Position numbers and translations under genes: made by a program. Positions 15,658 through 26,227 of a DNA stretch of 42,997 bases are shown here, in pieces. Every line of letters begins with the position of its first letter. Positions within the stretch are counted from its first letter, which is position 1. The notes beneath the pieces are model-generated. The model was not told where the DNA came from, ran no database searches, and saw only the letters and a program-made list of their open reading frames with translations. This DNA is from Verrucomicrobiota bacterium (lineage in GTDB: Bacteria > Verrucomicrobiota > Kiritimatiellia > Kiritimatiellales > Pontiellaceae), in contig JAJRRI010000074.1 of NCBI GenBank assembly GCA_024279685.1, positions 1 to 42,997 of the forward strand, written 5' to 3'.

Positions 15658-18146
15658 TACTCGACTCCAGTTTCACGGCTAATCCGCCAAAAACGGGTGT
15701 CGGTAGTAGAGTTCACGAAAATAGAATTCGTATTCCCCGCGCTCGTGAAGGTTCCGTTGGTTTGCCAATTATTGGAGGTTAGATCGGTGGTTGATTCCAC
15801 CAACAAATAAGCCCCCGGATCACATGCTACGCTCAGCACAAAGGTGCCGTTAGTGGGGGTTTGTTCAAACTCCGCAATCACCGGGCTGAGCGGCGTGTCG
15901 CCCGAAGTCAGGATTGAAACCTGTTGGATTCCGGGGGGTTGTCCTCCGCTTACGCCACCCGCGTGGGTGATGCAAATTTTATAATATCCCGGTGCAGGCG
16001 ATGTAATCGACACTTGCTCCACATTATTGCGATCATCGTAGCCGGTGGTGGCCGGCGTATTGCGTACAGATTCCCGTTCTTGCTGGAGATCAGGATCGAG
16101 CACCCACGGAAGAAACGTTTGTGTGCCAGTTTCGTTTTCAACCCAAAGGTCTAGATTGTTGACTAACATTCGGGTGGGATCGTCCGCTATTCCCGTTGGT
16201 GCTCCGGGTAAATCGCTCCATGCAATCGTGGCTTTAAAGGGAGCGCCATCCAGATAAACCATCCAGGAGTTTGTTTCACCCACCGAAAACTCAAGTTCCT
16301 TGACGTGCGTTCCCCGGCCGTCTTGAGCATCTAACTCAATTTGTTCAACCGCAGAAACGGCATTGAATATTCCCCAGCCCGTCAGATAGTCGGGGCCGAT
16401 ATTCAACACATCGTCAGCGGTGTGGATCGCGAGTGCTTTAAGTGACGAGTTAAGCCAGTCATCTGTTTCAGGATCGAGGTTGGGAAAGAGTTGCACTCTA
16501 CGTTCCTGACAAAGCCCGATTCCTCCCGTTACCGCGGGCGCCGAAAAACTGGTTCCTGAATAGTCGGTTTTATAGCTATCGGTGGTGGTTGAAACCGAAG
16601 TAACAAGTCCATAAGAGCGAACGGATGAATCCGCTTCGCCGACCGCCATCACATCAGGTTTAATGCGGCCATCATCCGTCGGGCCACAGTTGCTGAAATC
16701 GGAAACCGTGATCGTTGAATTGGAAGCATAGCCCCAGATCAACTGCCCGCCGACATCGTGGTAAACATCTTTTACGGAACCCACGGTCAGTACATTTTTT
16801 GCCGTTCCCGGCGCCATCACCGTATCAAACCCATAGGTATCGCCATCGCCTAAAGACCAGTCCTTACTGTTGGCAGGCGGGTTGTTTACTAACGCCCAAT
16901 TTCCCTGATAACGGTAAAAATAAAATGTTGGTTGTTGTGGCCCGAAAAATCGATTGTTTCCAGCCGCATAAATTAACAAATGACGAGGGGCATTGGTGGA
17001 CATAAGTGCATCAATCTCGGCGCAACCTGTTCCATCAGATGAAGAGATATATCGCCCGCAATTAGGATCTTCCACAAAATTTGGATTGTTTTCCCATACG
17101 ATACGAGCATTTCCATCCTGATACCACTGCCCATTGTACCAATAATAATCAACCACCTTGACATCCCACGCCGGAGAAAGCCCCCATGAGTGGTTGGATG
17201 TTCGTATGCCGGTAATGTTGATGGTTCCCGCAGATGCATCAGCCATTTCTGAATTAAATTCGTCAATATCGTATGCATCGACAAAAGTGTTGAAGGCCAC
17301 CCCCCGAGCCACCTCGCCGGCGGGAATGCCGGGGAGACTAATGAAAGCGCCAGAGGCCGCCATGGTTCCGGCCACGCCCGTTGCATGATCGGCCTGATTG
17401 AGAGGAATATCCTGCTGAAGCACCCGACCGCCAAATTCTTGATGGTTGGTGTTTACGCCGCCACCCACTTCCCACATGCCGAGCACTACATTGGTTCCCG
17501 TTAGGTTCCGTCCGGTGGAAGAGGAGGGCCACGGGGCGGAATTGGTCGGCCAAAGCTCGTCGGCGCTGATTCCGGCCGCCGCAATTTGGTTGTAGCTTTG
17601 AAGCCACGTTGGATATCCGTTCAGTTCGCCCGCCAGCACCTGAGTTTTTCCATCGGCGTTTTCCGTCCGCCGTTCCACGCCGTGTTTGGCAGCAATGGCA
17701 TCCAATTCGCTCTCAATCTCCGGCTGTTTGTACCACGCCGCTTCTGCCTCGGCCAGCAAGTGGGCCTTTTCGGGGCTTATTTTTCCGGTACGAATCCGTT
17801 TGCCCCGTGCATCTACAGGAGCCACGGAACAGAGTTGGGGGCGGATTTTTTCCATTTTTATCGCCCATCGTTCCTCCGCGTTTCGCTTTTTTTCAAGCGA
17901 AGAAATGGGGGTGATTTGAACTTTCTCGGCCTCCAGCTTCTCCCATTCCTTAAAGGAGAGGATTGGCATTTCGGGCATGCCCGCTTCTCGCTGAATTTTA
18001 TTGAAGCTTTCCTGCGATGTTATTGCGGTGTTGTATTTTTCCAACTCCGTCGCGGTTTGTGCCTGTGCCGATAGGCTGAGGCTCGTACATGCGATTAACG
18101 CAAGCAGGCTCTTTGTCACGGTTCCGATCTTTCTTTTATGGGCCAT
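15657..18146 (-). CDS. Secreted S8 (subtilisin-like) serine peptidase
   Basis: An 829-residue exported protease. Residues 1-29 are a signal peptide (KSLLALIACTSLSLSAQA), followed by a charged pro-region to about 200, the S8 domain to about 610 and two beta-rich C-terminal parts. Catalytic His254 is in DHATGVAGT, the oxyanion Asn397 in YAAGNN and Ser533 in SGTSFSAPAVTGG. At the position of the catalytic Asp the sequence reads GMWEVGGGVNTNHQEFGGR, with Glu226; close relatives have GMWD. The enzyme may be weakened or altered. The C-terminus has no sorting tail. RBS AGAGAA lies 5-10 bp before the ATG. Its stop overlaps the start of the PEP-CTERM gene, and its C-terminal segment is duplicated downstream. 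Confidence 0.9.
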   Translation of the reverse strand: MAHKRKIGTVTKSLLALIACTSLSLSAQAQTATELEKYNTAITSQESFNKIQREAGMPEMPILSFKEWEKLEAEKVQITPISSLEKKRNAEERWAIKMEKIRPQLCSVAPVDARGKRIRTGKISPEKAHLLAEAEAAWYKQPEIESELDAIAAKHGVERRTENADGKTQVLAGELNGYPTWLQSYNQIAAAGISADELWPTNSAPWPSSSTGRNLTGTNVVLGMWEVGGGVNTNHQEFGGRVLQQDIPLNQADHATGVAGTMAASGAFISLPGIPAGEVARGVAFNTFVDAYDIDEFNSEMADASAGTINITGIRTSNHSWGLSPAWDVKVVDYYWYNGQWYQDGNARIVWENNPNFVEDPNCGRYISSSDGTGCAEIDALMSTNAPRHLLIYAAGNNRFFGPQQPTFYFYRYQGNWALVNNPPANSKDWSLGDGDTYGFDTVMAPGTAKNVLTVGSVKDVYHDVGGQLIWGYASNSTITVSDFSNCGPTDDGRIKPDVMAVGEADSSVRSYGLVTSVSTTTDSYKTDYSGTSFSAPAVTGGIGLCQERRVQLFPNLDPETDDWLNSSLKALAIHTADDVLNIGPDYLTGWGIFNAVSAVEQIELDAQDGRGTHVKELEFSVGETNSWMVYLDGAPFKATIAWSDLPGAPTGIADDPTRMLVNNLDLWVENETGTQTFLPWVLDPDLQQERESVRNTPATTGYDDRNNVEQVSITSPAPGYYKICITHAGGVSGGQPPGIQQVSILTSGDTPLSPVIAEFEQTPTNGTFVLSVACDPGAYLLVESTTDLTSNNWQTNGTFTSAGNTNSIFVNSTTDTRFWRISRETGVE

Positions 18147-18197
18147 TGTGGTTCTCTTTATAGTTTGGGTTGGCCTTTACATATACGTCTCCCAAAA

Positions 18198-18228
18198 CAA
18201 AAAAAGGGGGCCGCTTCGACATGCCCCC
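18198..18228 (-). terminator. Minus-strand intrinsic terminator upstream of the subtilase gene
   Basis: Read on the minus strand, GGGGGC and GCCCCC pair around an 11-base loop and are followed by TTTTTTTG. It would end transcripts from the FGE gene, whose stop is 270 bp upstream, and isolates the protease gene. Confidence 0.65.
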
Positions 18229-18498
18229 AAACCAGGCACCTTCAAGAGCCTTCCCAGAAACACGAAGAAGCAGCCCCGGGTGTGGGGCGGTTCAACGAGT
18301 TGTTTCTGGTAATTCAAAAATTGAAGGTTTTGAGACGAAACAAACTGCGTCTACACGCAAAAATATTTAGATGGCTTTAATAAAATTCCATAGGGAGCAG
18401 TGTATCCTGTAACTTTTACGGGTCAAGAAAAACGGGGCACAAGCGGGCGATTGGAAAATGGAGGCGACGAGTCGGAATCTATACGGAGCGTATCCGTA
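18229..18498. other. Non-coding gap between FGE gene and terminator
   Basis: No supported gene. It holds a 23-bp inverted repeat GAGACG...CGTCTAC (18332-18354) that resembles the bare ends of the family I element. Confidence 0.4.
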
Positions 18499-19473
18499 TT
18501 ATTCCACATCCCGCACGCAACGAAAACCAAGGTTTCCGGCGGAGGAGTCGGGCGTGTTGGAGGTTCGAGCGGCGACGCGATAGCGGTTGCAATAGGAGTC
18601 GTGGCAGAGATACGACCCGCCGCGATTAAGCCGCCGGTCGCCGGTGGATGGCCCCGTTGGATTTTTGCGATGGCCGGCGGTACGATGAAAATCGGGGCTC
18701 CACCAATCGAACGCCCACTCCCAAATATTTCCAGCCATGTTGTATAGTCCGTAGCCATTGGGTGCAAAGGCATCCACGGGCGCCGTGCCCACAAAACCAT
18801 CTTCGGCGGAGTTGTGATGAGGAAATTGACCTTGGAAAATATTACAGCGGTGTTTTCCGCCGGGCAAAAGGTCGTTGCCCCAAACAAAACGCTTTTGTTT
18901 TAACCCGCCGCGCGCGGCATATTCCACTTCCGCTTCGGTGGGCAGTCGCTTCCCGGCCCATTCGCAATAGGCCAGTGCATCGCGATAAGACACATGGGTC
19001 ACGGGATGGCTCGCCAATCCGTCCAGGTGGGTGTCGGGACCAAATGGATGCGCCCAATCGGCTCCGGGAACACTATACCACGATTCTAGCCCTAATACGG
19101 TGCGCCCGAGACCCTGCAAAATAAATTTACTGGCGGGCGGAAGCAAGGCGTGAAAAACATGCGACTCGCCAAAGAATTCCGCATCGGTTTGATAGCCCGT
19201 GGTGTTCACGAAAACCGTGAAGTCGGCATTCGACACGGCATACGGATCGATAAAAAAAGGGCTGAGCGTAATTTCCCGAATGGGACCTTCGCCATCCGCA
19301 GGATAGCCCACTTTATCGTCGGTCCCCATCAAAAAGAGGCCCCCCTTAAGAAGGATCATCCCCGCGGCGGATCCGGCCGTCATCCGCTCAAAGGGCTTTC
19401 CTTGCTGGTTCTGTTCGGGGCCCACTCGGGGCGAATCTGGGGTACAACAGCTTCCTTTTTTCATAGCGCGCAT
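18499..19473 (-). CDS. Formylglycine-generating enzyme (sulfatase-activating, SUMF1 type)
   Basis: FGE oxidises a Cys in sulfatases to formylglycine. The 324 residues carry the full family signature: GGLFLMGTDD near 44, SNADFTVFVNTTGYQTDAE, VSYRDALAYCEWAGKRLPTEAEVEYAARGG, NMAGNIWEWAFDW, and the active-site pair Cys290 and Cys295 in GGSYLCHDSYCNRYRVAAR, which bind copper in aerobic FGE. LGFRC ends the fold. Both cysteines being present marks a true FGE, not one of the many inactive relatives. No sulfatase lies in the window, so substrates are elsewhere. The start could also be the ATG at 19464; no clear ribosome site decides. Confidence 0.92.
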   Translation of the reverse strand: MRAMKKGSCCTPDSPRVGPEQNQQGKPFERMTAGSAAGMILLKGGLFLMGTDDKVGYPADGEGPIREITLSPFFIDPYAVSNADFTVFVNTTGYQTDAEFFGESHVFHALLPPASKFILQGLGRTVLGLESWYSVPGADWAHPFGPDTHLDGLASHPVTHVSYRDALAYCEWAGKRLPTEAEVEYAARGGLKQKRFVWGNDLLPGGKHRCNIFQGQFPHHNSAEDGFVGTAPVDAFAPNGYGLYNMAGNIWEWAFDWWSPDFHRTAGHRKNPTGPSTGDRRLNRGGSYLCHDSYCNRYRVAARTSNTPDSSAGNLGFRCVRDVE

Positions 19474-19590
19474 CCGTATATAAGTATAAAAAGATCATCT
19501 AAGCGACCGGCGAGCGGAGTGGCCAGAAAAAAGAGAGTTATTTCGGTCAGCGATTGTCTCCCGCCGATCCATCGTTTATGGTTTGGCGCT

Positions 19591-20325
19591 ATGGAAAATT
19601 CGAGTCAATCATTAAGCAGTCAGTTTGCCCGAGTGTATGGCAGTCCCGGGGAAGCCCCACGGGTGCTGGGCTTATTAAGGGCCTTTTGGCCCCTCTTGTT
19701 CATCTGCCTGATCACCGGCTATTTACTCCGTGCCCTCTTCCCTGTTCCGACCCTCAGTTTGTCGCAGGTAGGGATCCTCTTTTTTCTTGTTGCCGTGGTG
19801 GCGGGGCTTTTGCTCGCATGGGGCGACCGCCGTTTAGGAAACTTTCTCAAAGGCGCCAAAGGGGAGGAGTGGGTGGCTCACGAACTCGCCTTTCTTTCCG
19901 ACGAATACACCGTCTTTAATGGGCTTCGACTGGGCGGCGGCAAGGAAAACTTCGACCATATCGTCGTGGGGCCGTCCAGTGTCTTTGTGGTAGAAACCAA
20001 AAACTGGAAAGGGGCCGTCGAATTCCGCAGCGGCAAACTGTATGCTGGTGGCAAAGAGCCCTCGCGCCCGCCGCTCAAGCAGGTCAAGGCGGCCACCGCC
20101 GAACTGATCCGTTTTTTGGATCACGCTCAAGCTGGAGAAATTCCCGTTCACTCCGTCCTGTGCTTTATATCCACCCAACTGCCCGAAGAAATCATGAACG
20201 TCAACGGGGTCGTCGTATGCAACGGCCACCGCTTGGTCGAGGTCCTGCAGGAAACCTTTGACAAACCGCTTGCCACCCCGCTCCGCGAACTGATGGTTAA
20301 TGAACTAAAAAATGTAATTGAGTGA
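19591..20325 (+). CDS. Membrane-anchored NERD-domain (nuclease-related) protein
   Basis: A 244-residue protein with two N-terminal membrane helices (about residues 28-49 and 58-77) and a cytoplasmic NERD domain. The domain shows GAKGEEWVAHEL, then Asp122 in ENFDHIVVGPSSVFVVETKNWKG with Glu135 and Lys137, the D...ExK pattern of restriction-like nucleases. NERD proteins are presumed nucleases of unknown role. The frame is open from 19150 across the FGE gene; the ATG at 19591 is the first one that gives a protein-like N-terminus. It is divergent from the FGE gene. Confidence 0.85.
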   Translation: MENSSQSLSSQFARVYGSPGEAPRVLGLLRAFWPLLFICLITGYLLRALFPVPTLSLSQVGILFFLVAVVAGLLLAWGDRRLGNFLKGAKGEEWVAHELAFLSDEYTVFNGLRLGGGKENFDHIVVGPSSVFVVETKNWKGAVEFRSGKLYAGGKEPSRPPLKQVKAATAELIRFLDHAQAGEIPVHSVLCFISTQLPEEIMNVNGVVVCNGHRLVEVLQETFDKPLATPLRELMVNELKNVIE

Positions 20326-20353
20326 TGCACCCCCTACCCTTGGAGATTAAACG

Positions 20354-20896
20354 ATGAACGCATTAGTACCCCTCGCGAACGGCTGCGAAGAAATGGAAGC
20401 CGTGATCATCATCGACACCCTGCGCCGCGCCGGATTCAACGTCACAACCGCAGGACTCACCGCCGGAACCATCGAAGCGGCCAACGGCGTAAAGCTGGTT
20501 CCCGACACCCCGTGGGATGAACTCGACCCCAACGACTTTGATCTCTTACTCACGCCGGGTGGGTTTGACGGAACCCTGGCGCTCTGTGCACACGCGGGGG
20601 TGCAACAAGCCCTGCGCGATTTTAACGCTCAAGGGAAGTGGATCGGCGCCATCTGCGCCTCCCCGCTCGCCCTGCATGCCGCTGGAATCCTCGCAGGCAA
20701 ACGCTTTACCTGCTACCCCGGGGGCGAAGAACAACTCCCGCCCAACGTGCAACCGATTCAGGAGGCCGTCGTCGTCGACGGCCATCTCATCACCAGCCGC
20801 GGTCCCGGCACCGCCTTTGAGTTTGCCCTGCGCGTCATCGCCGAGTGCGACAGCCCGAACACCGCCGCCGAAGTCCGCGCCGGATTATTGCTTTAA
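20354..20896 (+). CDS. DJ-1/PfpI family protein (YajL-like)
   Basis: A 180-residue DJ-1 superfamily member. The nucleophile is Cys101 in the elbow GAICASPLAL, and the partner acid is Glu15 in NGCEEMEAVI, the arrangement of YajL and human DJ-1. The C-terminus has ITSRGPGTAFEFAL, also a family mark. Members act in protection against oxidative and carbonyl stress; claims of deglycase activity are debated. GGAG stands 9 bp before the ATG. It lies 28 bp after the NERD gene and could be co-transcribed. Confidence 0.92.
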   Translation: MNALVPLANGCEEMEAVIIIDTLRRAGFNVTTAGLTAGTIEAANGVKLVPDTPWDELDPNDFDLLLTPGGFDGTLALCAHAGVQQALRDFNAQGKWIGAICASPLALHAAGILAGKRFTCYPGGEEQLPPNVQPIQEAVVVDGHLITSRGPGTAFEFALRVIAECDSPNTAAEVRAGLLL

Positions 20897-21217
20897 GCCC
20901 CATCCAAAGGGACCCGATGAATGAGATCACACAACATATGTTAACCGTATTCTTTGGTTTTTTTTCATCATGAATACGGCGGTCATGGGAGCCCAAATGC
21001 TGATTGAAGGCATCGCCGGCGCGATTGAAGCGCAGCTTTAATGGATGATTCAAAAATCCCTTCGGTTTTTGCGGTGTTTTATTTCTAAGGGAATCTAGTT
21101 CCAAAAACGGGGGTTACTTCAGTCTACCCACACTCCATTAGCGCACACTATGGGATGACCGTGTAAAAATTACATGATGCCGCACAATTTTTAGTCCACC
21201 TGCACGTTATTTACGGT
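20897..21217. other. 320-bp gap between DJ-1 and M23 genes
   Basis: The only frame of note is a 23-codon one at 20970-21041 (MNTAVMGAQMLIEGIAGAIE...) with no ribosome site; it may be a gene-end remnant. No terminator or RNA gene is convincing. Confidence 0.35.
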
Positions 21218-21919
21218 ATGAAACTAAAAATACTTCTTCTCCTATTGCTCCCGCTGGTCGGCTTTGGTGCCGATATGATGACTCCTGCTTATTACAACGG
21301 CGGGTTGACGGCCGAGGCGGACGCCTTCCTTGCCGCGTGCCAAAAAATTAAATTTCATCACCCGCTGAAAAATGAGCACGGGAAAGCGCCTTCGTTCAAA
21401 GCACCCGGCTGGGGTGAATTTGGTGCGGGCAAAGGGCCTACCAAAACCGAGCAGCATCATCCCGCAACTGATTTCAAGGTGGGGCATCGGGAAACCAAAG
21501 TGGAGCTGTATGCCGCGCACGATGGAGTGGTCGCAACCATCCGAAATGCCCGGAAGTACCGGGAATATGTCTCGATCACCAAAATCATCACGGACGCAGA
21601 CGGCATGGAACTGGGCAAGCTGGTAACGCTCTACGCGCACGTCGATCTGGATATCGATGAAGCGGATGGTTTATTGGTGGATGGCATACAGGTCCAAGCG
21701 GGCGATTTGATTTCGAAAAACCTCTGGTCGGGTACGCAAGGTGGCCCGCACCTTCATTTTGAAATCCGCTACTACCGTCCGTCCGATAACGGCACCGAAG
21801 AGTTTTACGGATTTCGGGAGTCCGTGCCCAGCGCAGGCGGCTGGCCGTATGGAAATTGGAATCCAGATGTGGGCTACGGCTACGGCAATCCAAAAAGTCA
21901 CGGCCTTTTCTTCCACTAG
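21218..21919 (+). CDS. Exported M23-family peptidase
   Basis: A 233-residue protein with a signal peptide (KILLLLLLPLVGFGA) and a single LytM-type M23 metallopeptidase domain. The zinc ligands appear as HHPATDFKV (H-x3-D) and GGPHLHFEIRYYR (H-x-H), with the family strand LYAAHDGVVATIR and VTLYAHVD between them. M23 enzymes cut peptidoglycan cross-links or peptides in the periplasm. There is no coiled-coil or LysM part, so it looks like a free-standing hydrolase. It is convergent with tex. Confidence 0.9.
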   Translation: MKLKILLLLLLPLVGFGADMMTPAYYNGGLTAEADAFLAACQKIKFHHPLKNEHGKAPSFKAPGWGEFGAGKGPTKTEQHHPATDFKVGHRETKVELYAAHDGVVATIRNARKYREYVSITKIITDADGMELGKLVTLYAHVDLDIDEADGLLVDGIQVQAGDLISKNLWSGTQGGPHLHFEIRYYRPSDNGTEEFYGFRESVPSAGGWPYGNWNPDVGYGYGNPKSHGLFFH

Positions 21920-22017
21920 GATGCAACGCTTGAGTCCCGCCTATACTTTTAAAATAACGAATTAAGCGGGCGACTTGAACGCGACGAACTCAACGCACCG
22001 GATCCATCGCAGCGCAG

Positions 22018-24291
<2,274 letters not shown>

Positions 24292-24459
24292 ACAAGGTTT
24301 TTTCCGGTGAATGAATGTACGCAAAAAAGAGTCTTAAAACCGCACGGATTCGTCAAGCTTGCTTCTATATGGATCGGCTGAGTGGATTGGAATAGACTGT
24401 AGATAATTATATATAATACTATATCATAAGGGCGATAAAAGCGTATATATGGACTATAA

Positions 24460-24479
24460 AAATATAGTATACTATATTT
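24460..24479. promoter_or_regulatory. 20-bp perfect palindrome, probable operator of the HTH-SNase gene
   Basis: AAATATAGTA and its exact inverse TACTATATTT join without a spacer, ending one base before the AAGGAG ribosome site. A related half (ATAATACTATAT) lies at about 24413-24424 in the same AT-rich leader. Position and symmetry suit autorepression by the XRE-type domain encoded just downstream. Confidence 0.55.
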
Positions 24480-24492
24480 AAAGGAGTGGATG

Positions 24493-25050
24493 ATGAAGGT
24501 TAAAAATAGACGGAATATGGGGGAATTGTTAAAGTTGGAACGGCGTAAGGCGGGGTTTTCACAAGCTGAAATGGCTCAGAAGTCGGGGCTCACACAAACG
24601 ACGATCAGTCATCTTGAGAGTGGTCTTTCCGATTTTCGGATCAAGACGCTCGAAAGCTATGTCGATGCGCTCGGACAAAAGCTGAACCTTATCTCCAAGG
24701 AGGCCGAACTCTTGCACTATAACGCCGTCGTGCAATCCGTATATGACGGCGACACCTGCCGCGTGGATATTGATCTGGGTCTCGGTATTTGGATCCGAAA
24801 TGAAACGCTGCGGCTCGTGCGCATTAACGCTCCCGAAATGACGGGGGGCGACAAACCGCTCGGAACGGCGGCGCGCGATTTCCTGCGTGAACTCATTGAG
24901 GGTCAGGAAATCATTATTGAAAGCGTTAAGGATCGGCGCGGAAAGTATGGCCGCTATCTCGCCGATATTTGGATTCAGCAGGCCGAGAGCTGGATCAATG
25001 TTAACGATGCCCTCGTCACTGCCGGTCATGCCGTCTATCAGGAGTATTAA
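24493..25050 (+). CDS. XRE helix-turn-helix fused to a staphylococcal-nuclease-like domain
   Basis: A 185-residue two-domain protein. Residues ~8-70 are a HipB/XRE-type DNA-binding domain (LLKLERRKAGFSQAEMAQKSGLTQTTISHLESG), and ~77-185 form an SNase domain. Counting from the ATG at 24490, the nuclease residues are all present: Asp86 and Asp88 in YDGDTCRV, Arg108 and Glu116 in LRLVRINAPE, Arg155 in KYGRYLADIW, matching Asp21, Arg35, Glu43 and Arg87 of S. aureus nuclease. There is no signal peptide, so the nuclease is cytoplasmic. Spacing from AAGGAG favours the second ATG (24493). A palindrome upstream suggests self-regulation. The AT-rich leader differs from neighbours and suggests acquisition. 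Its role could be a self-regulated toxin or defence nuclease, which is inference. Confidence 0.85.
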   Translation: MKVKNRRNMGELLKLERRKAGFSQAEMAQKSGLTQTTISHLESGLSDFRIKTLESYVDALGQKLNLISKEAELLHYNAVVQSVYDGDTCRVDIDLGLGIWIRNETLRLVRINAPEMTGGDKPLGTAARDFLRELIEGQEIIIESVKDRRGKYGRYLADIWIQQAESWINVNDALVTAGHAVYQEY

Positions 25051-25099
25051 GTGTGATCCGCGTTGGATGGTGCAACCCGAGATCGCCTTTTTTTGATCC

Positions 25100-25810
25100 C
25101 TACTGAAGTTTTTTCAGCACATGTTCCTCTATCCATACCGGAACATGTTCAGTCTTGAAAGTAAGCCGTTTTTTATCTGACATTTCCGCCACCATTTTCA
25201 TGCTCTGAGAATTGTCAAAAAGATACGCTCGGTATGAAAGAAGCATGGCCTCATATAGATTATCTAATGTGCGGGAATAACGTTGCCTGATTTTATCTTC
25301 TGGAACGCCGTGCCCTCCTAGTTGCTTTCTTTGTCGCACGCGATCAACACTGATATGTGGGGAACTGACCGCGGCGAAATATAGGTAGCATTTATAACCT
25401 TCGGACTTCGCCTTTTCCATGAAGTCTAGTTTAGATGGGTGGGAAAAGACGCTTTCAAATGAGAATGTATGGCCAGTTTTCAAAAGCTGATGTCGTAGAA
25501 AATCTGCCAGAATGGAAGATTCGTATGACTTAGGTTTCTCGGAAAAGATCAGCGAGTTATTCTCAATTCGGCTCTCATTAAGCACAGGGGATTTTTCTGC
25601 TAAACCATGTTTTTCCCAGAATCTCGTCCATTCGGATTGGTTGCACTCAATACCATAGGTATCGAGATCAAGGGTCATATTTTTACTGATTTGCTGATGC
25701 AATTCGTCTGGATTAAGATATTGCCCAAGGTTAAATTGACCTTGTAGTTTTTGGTATAGGGATGATTTCCCAGAGCCATTTGGTCCGGCAAAAATACGAA
25801 GGCGGTGCAT
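25100..25810 (-). CDS. Zeta-toxin-like P-loop kinase (COG4185-type)
   Basis: A 236-residue P-loop protein. Walker A is GPNGSGKSS at residues 9-17, followed by YLNPDELHQQIS as in zeta-like kinases that recognise a small substrate. FSFESVFSHPSKLDFMEKAKSEGY and VDRVRQRKQLGGHGVPEDKIRQRYSRTLDNL give the lid with the conserved arginines. Zeta toxins phosphorylate UDP-N-acetyl sugars; the substrate of this branch is not established. It starts 2 bp after the 72-residue gene on the same strand, the usual layout of a toxin with its antitoxin first. It converges on the HTH-SNase gene. Confidence 0.8.
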   Translation of the reverse strand: MHRLRIFAGPNGSGKSSLYQKLQGQFNLGQYLNPDELHQQISKNMTLDLDTYGIECNQSEWTRFWEKHGLAEKSPVLNESRIENNSLIFSEKPKSYESSILADFLRHQLLKTGHTFSFESVFSHPSKLDFMEKAKSEGYKCYLYFAAVSSPHISVDRVRQRKQLGGHGVPEDKIRQRYSRTLDNLYEAMLLSYRAYLFDNSQSMKMVAEMSDKKRLTFKTEHVPVWIEEHVLKKLQ

Positions 25811-25812
25811 TT

Positions 25813-26031
25813 TTAGGCCATGCTATAATGCTTTATAGCAGGTTTGATATACGCTTTTTCGAGGGTTCCAATAATTTCTTTAGTGCCATCCGAGCTATGC
25901 CGCACAATTTTACGTCCTTCCTGTACCGTATAATCAACATTATTTGCTTTAGCAGTTTTTACAGCCTGTGTAGATGCAGCTTTTGCACATGCACTCAGCG
26001 CTTTACTTGAAATAGTGGTGTCCGTGCTCAT
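25813..26031 (-). CDS. Small protein upstream of the zeta-like kinase, putative antitoxin
   Basis: A 72-residue protein beginning MSTDTTISSKALSACAKAAS, with a helical, Ala/Lys-rich N-terminal half and a C-terminal strand-rich part (KIVRHSSDGTKEIIGTLEKAYI). I recognise no DNA-binding motif. Its size, order and 2-bp spacing before the kinase gene are what would be expected of an antitoxin; this is inference from arrangement. Ribosome site GGGAGCC lies about 8 bp before the ATG. Confidence 0.6.
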   Translation of the reverse strand: MSTDTTISSKALSACAKAASTQAVKTAKANNVDYTVQEGRKIVRHSSDGTKEIIGTLEKAYIKPAIKHYSMA

Positions 26032-26227
26032 CTCTTGGCTCCCGTGTTTATGCGCCCTATTAATACTCCTCAGATCTCTAGTTGTCTATATCGGATCTTT
26101 AGCAGTCTCTTTTGGAAGTGGATCCGATTTCTAAATCCGTCAGCCGTCCGTTTAAGTTATGCCGCAGAGATTCTGATTCCTTTGATTTTCTTCCTCTTGA
26201 GCTGATCCCTTTGATTGGTATTGAATA

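Noticed and set aside
19150-19590. N-terminal extension of the NERD protein
   Set aside because: It overlaps the FGE gene in antisense and lacks domain character; the ATG at 19591 starts a sensible protein.
20970-21041. 23-codon gene
   Set aside because: No ribosome site and no coupling to neighbours; more likely a remnant or chance frame.
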